Shown here one piece after another: positions 44,766 through 54,255 of a stretch of DNA of 64,000 bases (positions within the stretch are counted from its first letter, which is position 1; each line of letters starts with the position of its first letter). The position numbers and the translations under genes are program-made. Under the pieces are notes generated by a model, which saw nothing but the letters and a program-made list of their open reading frames with translations, was not told the origin of the DNA and searched no databases. Source of the stretch: Heterohyrax brucei (Eukaryota; Chordata; Mammalia; Hyracoidea; Procaviidae); assembly GCA_028571685.1 (NCBI GenBank), contig CM053162.1:5336001-5400000 (forward strand), written 5' to 3'.

Positions 44766-45005
44766 TTTTGATGACTAAAAGCCAGTCAATAGAGTCTTTT
44801 GAGTATAACTGTTCTTTCCCTTCTCCTTTTCGTGGAGGCTATGGTACTTAAGATTTGAGTTAGGCAGAAGAATTTAGTTAGAAAAAATGGGTTTTGTGAG
44901 AAGCATGGCCTTCTTCTGCAACCGATTTGAGGTATTCTTGAGCTCTCTCAAACACTTAATGTGTCGTTTTATTTACCAGACCAGCAATGTCTCCTCTGTT
45001 TGCAG

Positions 45006-45157
45006 GTTAGCCACTGGCCTGGATGGAGTGAGGATTGAGAACAAAGGTCACATATCCACTCTGACTTTCTTCAATGTTTCAGAAAAGGATTATGGGAACT
45101 ATACATGCGTAGCCATGAACCAACTTGGGAACACCAATGCCAGCATCTCATTGTATG
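45006..45157 (+). CDS. OPCML: OPCML exon: second half of Ig domain 3
   Basis: This 152-bp exon follows TTTGCAG (AG 45004-45005) and ends at a consensus GTGAGT donor (45158). It completes the split Arg codon and reads [34 protein letters not shown], then [16 protein letters not shown], ending with the first G of the next codon. D-Y-G-N-Y-T-C is the F-strand motif with the second Ig3 cysteine. Three N-glycosylation sequons are visible (NVS, NYT, NAS). The G overhang lets it splice either to the terminal exon (Y-G-P-G-A) or to the 27-nt microexon (Y-E-I-S-P). Without splicing, an open frame continues to a stop at 45280-45282, which would remove the GPI signal. Confidence 0.96.
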
Positions 45158-45925
45158 GTGAGTGCCAGAAGCGTGGATTCAGTGGGCTCAAACCAAAAGG
45201 GGAGGTTAAAGCACTGGAGAGGGAGGAAGGCATAATCAGCTTGATGTATGTTCATCCGCACTGCCTAAGCTTGCCACCTTAAATGGCCATTCCCTGTCAT
45301 TTATCACAACATGTGATACAGTAGAGTGTATAGAGTAATTGGTATCATGTGTTCTACTAAAAGTCAAGTTTTTCACCTTACTGAAGAAATAAGCAATATT
45401 CTAACCTAATTACAGGGTGTTTACCATAAAAAAAGAACTATGGGGGAATTTCAGTTGTAATACTATTTAAAGGTCTGTGGGAGTATATTAGATGTAATGT
45501 TAAGATATTCTTTATAGTAAGAATATAATCCTATGGATTATATTTATAGTTTTGAAGAGTGTCATATGGAGAGAGATGTCTCCAGAGCCATGACTGACCT
45601 TCATTGCAGTCCTGCTCTTCTCCTCACTCTATCTTACCAGTTCTGTGTCATTCTGCTTGTGCGACATTTCACACCATGGGCCATGGCCAGCTTGTTGTAA
45701 TATTTTATGTGTGTATGTATCTCCTTATTTGCTGAAATTTGGTTGGAAAGAAGTGTTGGATGAGTAGGGTAAAGAAGTATCCATTTTACATGTGCATTTC
45801 AGACCCTGACCAAGCTTTCAGCATGGACGTTTACTAACCGTTGTCCACCAACCATCTGAAATGTGTGATCTATGTTTTTTGTTTCCTCTCTGCATTGTGT
45901 GTACATTGTGCTGTGTGTGTCTTAG
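45158..45925 (+). other. OPCML: OPCML intron upstream of the microexon
   Basis: GTGAGT to CTTAG, with no recognised repeat. Its last 60 bases hold a CU-rich tract (about 45884-45893), a TGC at 45909-45911 and a GT-rich run before the acceptor. Confidence 0.75.
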
Positions 45926-45952
45926 AAATAAGCCCCTCATCAGCAGTGGCAG
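45926..45952 (+). CDS. OPCML: OPCML 27-nt alternative microexon (EISPSSAVA insert)
   Basis: This 27-base exon lies between AG (45924-45925) and GT (45953-45954, GTGGGT). It is symmetric: two bases finish the codon begun by exon 45006-45157, eight codons follow, and one base begins the codon finished by the terminal exon. The joined reading is Y-EISPSSAVA-GPGAVIDG, so inclusion adds nine residues in the stalk between Ig3 and the GPI site without changing frame. I recall an OPCML isoform with this same insert. A TGC lies about 15 nt upstream of the acceptor (45909-45911), a GCATG lies 10 nt downstream of the donor (45962-45966), and CU-rich tracts lie on both sides. This arrangement is typical of neuronal microexons controlled by SRRM4, RBFOX and PTBP proteins. 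Regulation is inferred; frame, splice dinucleotides and peptide are seen. Confidence 0.85.
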
Positions 45953-45990
45953 GTGGGTACAGCATGTTCCTTCCTTCCTCTGCCTGCCTG
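45953..45990 (+). promoter_or_regulatory. OPCML: Probable splicing enhancer/silencer cluster after the microexon
   Basis: The donor GTGGGT is followed by GCATG (45962-45966), the core RBFOX motif. A CU-rich tract (TTCCTTCCTTCCTC, about 45967-45980) of the PTBP-binding kind comes next. RBFOX bound downstream of an exon usually promotes inclusion and PTBP usually represses it. Motifs are seen; binding is inferred. Confidence 0.5.
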
Positions 45991-46088
45991 AATGCCTATG
46001 CATTTGAACTGAAGCATACTTAACGATGGGCTTGTCTATTCTACCCCACCGATGTATTTCAGCACAAGGAAAAGACTTGGAGAGGTTA

Positions 46089-46204
46089 AATCCATTGCTG
46101 TGGAATCAATTCAAACTTATAACAACCCATAAGATTTCCAAGAAACACCTGCCAACCTTTGGATTAGCACACATGACTCTTTACCATAGCACAACCAGGG
46201 CTCC
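46089..46204 (-). mobile_element. AfroSINE, antisense, shortened
   Basis: The body AATCCATTGCTGTGGAATCA and head ACCATAGCACAACCAGGGCT are present, with part of the middle missing. Confidence 0.82.
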
Positions 46205-46539
46205 TTCAGGGTGTCAAGTTTGTACAACTCAAGTAACAAACATGTAGAATCTGATGCTTTCGACATGTACACACATGACACATCATAACAGACTTCAGAA
46301 GAAGGGTTTGTGCCTCCCAAACAAACTTCTACTTGGTTACTTTAAAGGAATGAATGTTCTGCTCTGCCTGCACACAGCAGCATCAAGAGAGACATAGCCC
46401 AGAGGTCAAATGGATTATTAGATGATTGCCTCTGTGGGGATGTCACCCTACCTAGTATGATGTTTTATTCTTTTATCTGGAGGCAAAGAGGATGTACAGT
46501 ACTAGTGTAAAACTTTAAATTAGAAGTACTTTGGAGCAT

Positions 46540-46910
46540 CACTCATAATTGCAGTATCAACCACTTACATTGTATTTACTGGGCTCTAGGTACCATTTTG
46601 AAGCCCTGGTGGCACAGTGAGTTAAGTGTCATGTCTGCTAACCAAAAGGTTGGCAGTTCAAATCTGCCAATTGCTCTTTGGCAACCCCATGGGGAAGTTC
46701 AACTTTGGCTTCTAGGGTTGCTATGAATTGGACCTGACTTGATGGCAGCAGGTTTTGCTTAGGTACCATGTAATGCCTTAGTTATTAATTTCATTGGCAT
46801 TACATTATCAATCCTATTTTACAGATGAGTCAAAGGAGGAACAAAGAGATTGAGTAACACTCAGTACATGCAGCTAATGAGAAGCCACTGGATGAGACAA
46901 GGATAGGTCC
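46540..46910 (+). mobile_element. MIR-like SINE relic split by the AfroSINE
   Basis: After removing 46597-46769 the flanks join to an old MIR-type core (CATTGTATTTACTGGGCTCT ... CAATCCTATTTTACAGATGA ... GAGATTGAGTAACACTCAG). Confidence 0.5.
46597..46759 (+). mobile_element. AfroSINE, sense, inserted in a MIR-like element
   Basis: The head GAAGCCCTGGTGGCACAGTG and body follow the family closely. A 10-bp direct repeat TAGGTACCAT flanks it (46587-46596 and 46760-46769). MIR-like sequence continues on the right (TTTTACAGATGAGTCAAAGG). Confidence 0.9.
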
Positions 46911-47394
46911 TTTTCACCAGTTATTTGGCTGTCTACCCAGAGGGTAAACGGAGTGACACACACAACACTTACATACATGGCCACATTCACTCCGACTTTT
47001 AGATGAAGTAGCAGGTGGTGAAAGCTCTGCTTCTACACTTGGAAGTCTCACAGGCCAGCTACTCTCAAGTGTAAATCTCAGTTACATGGACAGGGATGAC
47101 ATTTGAATTTTCTGGACCCAGAAATCAGTTTTCATGGCTCCAGGCTCAAGGCAATCTTATACCACTAGGGCTGCTTCCATCTTTTCCACAAATGTCCATT
47201 CTTTGTCTGGATGAAACAGAGGAAATGTGCAGGAAGGAGTGCCATCCTGCCTCTGACTTTGCCATCTCCCTCTGTTAGAGTGATTGCTAGTAGCAGGGAA
47301 TGTAATCAATTGAGCCTAAGATTGGCATCCAGACACTCTGGGTTCTTGGTCTCTCTTGCCTTTTGACAACAAAAAGGGGCATGTCAGGGATAGA

Positions 47395-47560
47395 GGAGAG
47401 CATATAGATTGCTACATAGATTCGTATTGCAATCCAGTTACACTCAGCCATGTGAGTTTGGGCAAATCACTTAATCTTACTGAGCTTTGGTTTCCTCATG
47501 TATGTGATTCAGTATTAAAATCTGTGTCAAAATATTGGTGAGAGGATTAAGTAATGTAGT
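47395..47560 (+). mobile_element. MIR SINE
   Basis: Clear MIR core: GAGTTTGGGCAAATCACTTA, TCTTACTGAGCTTTGGTTTC, CTCATGTATGTGA, then GTGAGAGGATTAAG. Confidence 0.75.
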
Positions 47561-47789
47561 TATCTGTAAGAATCCAATAAAAGTTACATTTAGATATGTA
47601 ACTCTGACAACATACAAAGACTACAGGCCTTGGTTTACTTGGCTAAACTTGAGATAATATTCCCTGGTCTGCTGTCTTAAGACTGTCACTGTTAAACAGG
47701 CATAAGATAATGTTCATTGAAGTGGCATAGCAAGCTGAAGATTGTTGTACAAATGCAAGGTATTGTGATTATTGCTGGTCTCTGCCAAC

Positions 47790-48330
47790 CCATCTTGTGA
47801 CACTGCCTTTTCTATAACTGCCTCCTTTGACACAGCTGCCAGAATGATTTCTCAGCTGGACTCCTGTTTTTCAGTCCTCTGGTCTCACATACCATCTTGC
47901 TACAGCACCCAGCAGTCCCTGTCACTTGTCAAGTCTCACATTCCCCAGTTGGTGTCTACCACATTTCAGATCTCAGTCCAAGCCTCCTTTCCTCAGGGAA
48001 GTTTTCTCTGACCTCCCTGACAAGTGCAGCTTCTCCTTACACGCCTTCGGTACCCTACCTCTGACTTGGCTGTACTCACCCCGGCATTCACTCGGTGAAC
48101 AAGCTTTCAACGCCTACTCGCAGCCTAGTACTAAGGACGCAGCAGTGATACAACAGACAGATTCCTTGTTTTTAACCTCTATGTCACTTTTGTTTCTTCC
48201 ACTCTAGTTTAGAAGCCCCATGAATGTTGGTCCATGTCTGCTTTGTTCACTGTTTGATCCATGGACTGTAGCACAGGTACCCATAGAAAGTACCTTGTCT
48301 AGAACATTCTATTAGACCACGAGTTTAGCT
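47790..48330 (+). mobile_element. L2 LINE 3' end
   Basis: CCAGAATGATTTCTCAGCTG, CCAAGCCTCCTTTCCTCAGG, AGTTTTCTCTGACCTCCCTG and a terminal GAAGCCCCATGAATGTTGGT follow the order of the L2 3' region. The open frames at 47772-48207 come from this decayed LINE. Confidence 0.55.
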
Positions 48331-49149
48331 GTCAGAAATTAAAATGCTACCAAAGAGAGTAGGGGCTGTTAGTTTCCAACTCTTCCTGAGACCAGGATCT
48401 GCTGCTGACTTGTTGCATGGCTCGAGGAAAGTCAGTTGCACTAGACCTTGGCTTTACTTTATCAATGAAAACGTTTTAGGTAAGAAGTTGTCTGTGATCT
48501 CTGATGCAGTGACTGAATGGCAATAGTTTCAGCAAAATTAATGTGGTCAGAGTTTAGAGTGTGTTGCCCAGTCGACAAATCATCTTCTGCTGTCCATGAG
48601 AGCTCCTTGAGTTCTCAATGTTCCCAAAAGCATGTCAAATTATAAACAACCACTTACTACACACAGGACACCAGACTTAGTATTTTACATTGCTTGTCTC
48701 TTTTAAGAACGCAGAAAGAAGTGCTCTACTTATCCCAGTTTTACAGATGAAGAAATTGAGAGGATAGGCAGATTATTCAAACTAGCCATAAGTGCTTATG
48801 CTTGGGTTTGAGCCAATACACTTGAATCCCAGGGCCTGATCTCTTTGCTACCATTTCAATCTAACATTTCAATCCAAGTCACAATACTTGAAAACTTCAT
48901 CACAGATATTGGTCAATAACCTTCTAATAGAACCCCTTATCAATAATTAGTCTGCCTGTACCCATTTTTCAGCCCACCATTTCTCAGCCTCCCTGCTTCT
49001 AACTCTGTACTCATTTTTTAAAGGTCAAGTTTTGATTTTACAACCCATATACTCATGCTTCCCAAAAATGCACACACATGTGCACATAGACACACACACA
49101 TCCAGTCCCCAGGAATGTATTCATGTACCTGTGATCCCGTTACAACATA
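48331..49149. other. OPCML: Intronic sequence with MIR-like and CA-rich pieces
   Basis: A MIR/L2-like core is likely at about 48650-48850 (CCCAGTTTTACAGATGAAGA). A CA-rich stretch lies at 49067-49101. Nothing else was recognised. Confidence 0.45.
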
Positions 49150-49716
49150 CTAGGATAGCCAATTAAGTACACAAAGTCATTCTAAAAAAGTGCTACATAC
49201 CTCATTGCTGAATATCACTAGGGCCACCTTCAGAGTACTCTCCTTGGGAAGATAGGCACTGACACCAGTGTCTAGTCCACCTTTCAAAGCAATTTCAGAG
49301 TTCTTTTCCTGAAATGGCCATCACAGCTGTTGTCCTATTACCTTGATGTCCTGAATGTCATCAAAATATCTTCCTTTTAGTATTTCCTTTATCTTCAGGT
49401 AAAGAAAAAGTCACTGGGGGGCAAGATCAGATGAGTAGGGAGGGTGTCCCAAAACAGTTATATGTTTACTGGCTAAAAACTCCCTCACAGATAACTATAC
49501 AATTATGTTGCCAAACTTGCCAGCATGTCCCCATGTGCAATGGCCATTCCAGAAAGAGTTCCAAAATTGCTCTGAAGGATGGACTAGGTGCTAGCTTTGG
49601 TACATAGCTTCCCAAGGTGAGCACTTCGAAGGTGACCGTCATGATATTCAGCAATGAGGTGTGCAGCACTTACAACAATTAAGTCTGTGGAATTAATTAT
49701 CAGACCTCATATACAC
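49150..49716. mobile_element. Fold-back mariner element (inverted C-terminal arms)
   Basis: The minus strand from about 49500 down to 49150 reads a mariner transposase C-terminal half: SVREFLASKHITVLGHPPYS, DLAPQ, LKIKEILKGRYFDDIQDIK, then the C-terminal tail region, with stops. The plus strand from about 49535 to 49716 repeats the C-terminal 180 bp (QNCSEGWTRC ... GEHFEGDRHDIQQ) in the opposite orientation. So about 175-bp arms at each end are inverted copies, roughly 75-80% alike by eye, around a spacer of about 210 bp. The fragment at 1-134 belongs to the same family. Confidence 0.8.
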
Positions 49717-51584
49717 ACAGGCCTTTCACACCTACTTCTCTCAAACAGTTCTATACCTACATGCAAAGAACAAAGAAAAATGGGAAAAAGCAATTTCAAA
49801 AGAATTCAGAAGACTAGGGAGACGATGAATTAGTGAGTGGGTTGGAACAGGAAGTGATTAGAAAAAATGAGAAACAACATAGGTGGGTAGGTGGTCAGTT
49901 AAGACAGTTAGCAGTTGGCACTTAATGTGAGATGCTCAGTTCACTAGATGTCTCCTCCCAAAAGTGTCACCTTGCAGAGTCACAAAGACAAGCAGATCCC
50001 TTAGGCTGAGTCGATTTCAGACTGCCTGCTTTCCTTAGTCCCCATCACTGCTGCGGACACTTACCACAGCCTAGAGGAAGGGCCTGTTCTAGGGAAGAGA
50101 ACTGAGTCCCAGTCCCAATTCCAACATACACAGGCTATGACTCTCCTTATTCTTTATAAGTCTGTAAAATGTAAAAGCAGAACAAGATAGACTTGCAGCT
50201 TACCTCTAGTTTCCAAAGTCTGTTTTGAATTTGGATAACAGAGTAATCTTTGAAACGGTGACAAGTGCCCTAAGCTACTGAAAAGAATGTTGCTCCAAGT
50301 ATATGTAATTTTACTGATTAGATGTGGTTATTTGAAGTCCACCTAGTACCCTGGCACCTGCAAGTCCATCCAGGCCTTGTACAGCAGGAGAATGGCAGGC
50401 TTAGAAGATGGTCCCCTGGCTCAGGCTGCTGGCCTTAACTTGGATTCTCCTGAAGCCATTCACTTTCTGTCAACTTGCCAACCTACTTTGCCTCTTTTGG
50501 GCCTGCAAAACAGGCCTATCTCCCAGTCTTCATAAACAAGAGAGATTCTGGGCCTAACAACATTCAATGCTACAGTGTATGGTGCTCTTCCTGAGGCATG
50601 TAAATGCCTGGCGTACTGAAATTGTTAGGAGAGAGGGGCTAGCAACAAAAACAAAGCCAGAAAGGAGAGAACACTGTAGAGGACAAAACAGAATTCTCAC
50701 GTTCTAGTAGTAAAATTGCTGCAAAACAAATTAGTCACTTTCAGAGTTAAGTGTCAGGGACAGGGGCAATTCGTAGGCGTGATAGCACTGCAAATGAAAA
50801 TAGCACAGCACTCAGGTTAGTCATCTGAGCTCTGCATTTTTCCCACAGGCGGGGCCTTGGCTCCTGTCAGAGCAGCCATGACCAAGGCCTGGTTCAGAGG
50901 CTCCTGGAGCTCTGTATCTTCTGTTATCGGCCACTCATTCTCAGTTAGCATACATAGCAGGCTGACCCCTCAGACTCCTCTGCTGGACCTGCACAGATGA
51001 TTCCTCCTACCCAACTCTTCTCTGACATTCCTCCATCCAGTGTACTCACTAGGCCTGCTGGGCAGTTCACACACAGCCCGTGTCTCACAGCCCCTCCTCG
51101 GAGACCTCCCCCAAGTCCTGCACTACCCCTTTCTCCGTTCATTTATTAAGGTCTCCTACAGCCATACCTCCCCATGCAGCTCAAGGTGACAAGAGAGAAG
51201 TGGGCACAAGAATGTGAGGATTCTTTTAAAATCCTAGTTATCTCACCTCCATATGCTGCCTCACATTTCTTCATTTCTAGGCCTCTTGAAAGGGAGAACC
51301 AGTGCTCACGGTCTCCACAACACAATACGGTCCATATCTCTGTCTACAATAGCATCTACCCTCTGGCATCTCAGCCTCGACTCAGCTTCTGATCAACTGA
51401 TCTTTCTGCCACTTTTGTCCCCCAACCCTTTTTCCGGTTTCTGTGATAGAGGGTGATTTTCCTCTTACGTTTCTTTCTCCACTTTTTCTAGCTCTTCCAC
51501 CACCTGCCCCTATGTTGGCTCAAGGGTAGAAGGCTGAACGAGAGCAGAAGAGGTCTTCATGTCTTCAAGCATCTTACAGAGCCT
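49717..51584. other. OPCML: Intronic sequence, apparently single-copy
   Basis: About 1.9 kb with no recognised repeat or coding content. Confidence 0.4.
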
Positions 51585-51735
51585 TATTTCTCACCGTACA
51601 TTAGACTTACTTTGGGCGCTTTAAAAATGCAGATTTATAGACCTTACCCCAGACTCAATCAGAATTTCCAAGGGAAGATTCTGAAATCTGCTTGTCAAGC
51701 AAGCTGTCCAGATGAACCTGACAACACTGAGAATG
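51585..51735 (+). mobile_element. MER5A-like hAT DNA transposon relic
   Basis: TTTAAAAATGCAGATTTATA, GACCTTACCCCAGACTCAAT, CAGAATTTCCAAGGGAAGAT and GACAACACTGAGAATGGATT follow the MER5A layout. Confidence 0.5.
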
Positions 51736-52920
51736 GATTGCATCTGAGCAGCCAGTTGTAGCTCTCAGGCTCTGTCTCTCAGTGTTCTCCTGAATTCTGA
51801 GCTATAAATCTTTCCTACCAGTGTTGTCCACAGAACCCTCAAATTAAAACTTTACCTCCTGGTGACTTTCCTGTACACCTTATCTTTGTGTACATATATG
51901 TTCCCTTAGAGTCTTAGCAGTCATTTCCAGCACATTCCTTAGTCAGTGAATCCTGCCAACCACAGATTCCACTTCCTACTCTCACTGACACTGTGGCATA
52001 TGTCTTACCTGGAAAGGTAAGAGTCTCTTAAATGGTTTCCTTGTCTTGCTATCTTCCTTTCCAGTTTGTTTGCCAGAGCAGGCCCAAGTGGTACTTCTAA
52101 AACTAGAAATGGACTTGGTTCCATCCCTACTGAAAGCCTCTGCTTGCCAGGAAGCATGTCATGGAAGGTTGTTGTTGTCTCTCCAAGATCGGTCCATCCT
52201 CATAACTTCAGAGTTCGTAGCTGCCTACTGGCATGCATGAGGCTGTTCAAATACCATTATTTCCAACAAACCACACCCTCCCTTATATCTAAGTTTTGCT
52301 CATGCTGCTCTTTGCATCCATCCATTCATTCATTGATTGATTCATGCATTTGTTTAGTACCTGCTTCATGTCAAGAATTACACTAGGGCCAAGGAACAAA
52401 ATATCCAACCTGGTACAAACAGAGTGGATGATTACAACAGAATATGAAAAGTGTGATACTAGAGAGATGAAAGCTACTGCATAAATGTCAGCTAGACACG
52501 GGTTTAGGAAACTAAGAAGGCTCTGAGGTAGGTACTGTCATTATTCCCACTTCACAGAAGAAGAAACTTGGGTTCAGAAATTTTCAGTGGCACGATTGAT
52601 TCTCCTAGGTAGAAAATGGCAACACCAGTTTCAACACCCAGATCTGTCTTTTTAGCTCATGGTATATACTATATGTCCCAGCATGATTTGAGATCATAGA
52701 TGAGAGATTTTACTCTCTTCTCTGACTGATAAAAGATTATTTAATGTCGGATCCGACTCGATGGCACTTGTCTGGCAATGTAAGTCAGCATCATAAATCT
52801 TCTAAATTATAAAGCATAATAATCAAGATCAGCACAAAGTGTATCCCTATAGAGGTCAGCCATACCTCTATACTTCAAATTTTTTATTATTTCTAATACC
52901 AGCCATTTCCCCAGAGTACT
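51736..52920. other. OPCML: Intronic sequence with L2- and MIR-like relics
   Basis: L2-like sequence is likely at about 52040-52390 (AGCCTCTGCTTGCCAGGAAG, a CATTCATT stretch, TTTGTTTAGTACCTGCTTCA). A MIR-like core lies at about 52520-52650 (GGTACTGTCATTATTCCCAC). A 24-base SINE/RTE tail remnant (GTCGGATCCGACTCGATGGC) is at 52746-52770. Confidence 0.45.
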
Positions 52921-53790
52921 CTGTTCTCTGTTGGGTTCAGTAATTCCTTACATCTGTCACACAGAACTCACAGCCATGCGCGCAGTTATATGGTTTATTA
53001 GGGAAGTAACAGGTTACAACTCTGGATGAGAATGAGCTTAGAAGAAAGAGAAACGATTTAAAATAAGGATCAGGAAACACATAGCCTAGGTCTGAAAGTC
53101 TTCCCCAAAGTGGAGAACACATCCCTCTCTTCTTCAGTGCAGGACAGCCTCCAACCGAAAAAACTGTCGCAGCTGCCCTGTGCTGCTAACCAATCCTCCT
53201 ACTGTGTTAACAGGCCTCTCTGCAATGCTAGCAGAAAGCTTGCCCTCTTCAGGGTACATGCCCCCTCTCTACTGTACAGGCCTCTTTGCCCTTAGCCTCT
53301 CTGCCATTGGCCCCACTGCTGCTCTTCTAGCGGTAGATCTCTGCCTTCACTGCCAGCTCTGCTGCCTGGCCCCTACTGGGCCTCCTGATGCTGGCTCCAT
53401 TTTGCAGGGTCTCTTCTGGGCCTCTTGCTGTTTCTGTTTGCTCTCTAGTGCTGAGCCCTTTCCAGGCCTCTTGGCATCTTCATTGTTACAGCTCTTCTAG
53501 GAAGGCTCCTTTTTCACCTCTCTCTCATCTCTCTCAAAATCTCTGTGGGTCGCTACTTATATAAGCAAACTCTTTGTCAGTTTTAATGCACAACCTTTCC
53601 AACACTACCAAAAATGAACAGATCAAATTCCTCAGTGGACCTCAAATGGCTCAGTCCTACTGAGTGGTTTCATATATCACCTTTCTAACTAGTAAACTGA
53701 CTAATCCAGTTAAGCTACGTAAAATAGACTAATCATAATGCGGACCATCACCCAGCACCAGAAAAAAAGAAAAATCAACCATCAATTGTT
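52921..53790. repeat. Unclassified LTR-like interspersed repeat
   Basis: It starts near CACAGAACTCACAGCCATGC and TATGGTTTATTAGGGAAGTA, has a long C/T-rich middle (53110-53540) with repeated GGCCTCT phrases, and ends with CTTATATAAGCAAACTC and GGTTTCATATATCACC. The shape suggests an LTR, but I cannot name it. The open frames at 53110-53500 follow the low-complexity middle. Confidence 0.35.
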
Positions 53791-53913
53791 TACAGTTTAC
53801 CCAGGAAATGTAAATCAACCAAGTAATCTCCTGGACAAATTCTACAAAATCTTTGGGGTAGAAAACAACCTGGAAGCAGCCCTATCCTCTCTAGTTGCTT
53901 TTCCAAAGAACTA

Positions 53914-54073
53914 ACTAACATTAATCCATTGCTATCAAGTCAGTTCTGACTTATATCGACCCTACAGGACAAAGTAGAACTGTCCCATAGAGTTTCCAAA
54001 GGAGCACCTCATGGATTGAACTGTCGACCTTCTGGTTAACAGCTGTAGCATTTAACCACTAAACCACCAGGGT
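53914..54073 (-). mobile_element. AfroSINE, antisense, with 13-bp target-site duplication
   Basis: It reads from CTAACATTAATCCATTGCTA to TAAACCACCAGGG. It is flanked by TTCCAAAGAACTA at 53901-53913 and 54074-54086, both copies identical. Confidence 0.92.
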
Positions 54074-54093
54074 TTCCAAAGAACTAGGGTTTA

Positions 54094-54255
54094 GGAATTC
54101 CCGGTGGTGTAGTAGTTAAGTGCTACAGCTGCTAACCGAAACAGTTGGCAGTTAAAATCCACCAAGTACTCCTTGAAAACTCTATAGGTCAGTTCTACAC
54201 TGTCCTATGGGGTCACTGTGAGTTGACATTGACCTGATGGCAATGGGTGGGTTAA
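54094..54255 (+). mobile_element. AfroSINE, sense, head-to-head with the previous one
   Basis: The head GGAATTCCCGGTGGTGTAGT, body (CAGTTCTACACTGTCCTATG) and a tail ending in GGCAATGGGTGGGTTAAGG are all present. Only about 20 bases separate it from the antisense copy. Confidence 0.92.

Larger units (their letters stand above)
44224..45005 (+). other. OPCML: OPCML intron (782 bp) with two antisense SINEs
   Basis: GTACCT to TGCAG. The middle is occupied by two antisense AfroSINEs in tandem. Confidence 0.85.

Noticed and set aside
53110..53500. Overlapping Leu/Ser/Pro-rich open frames
   Set aside because: They follow the C/T-rich low-complexity middle of an interspersed repeat; no domain, no splice context.
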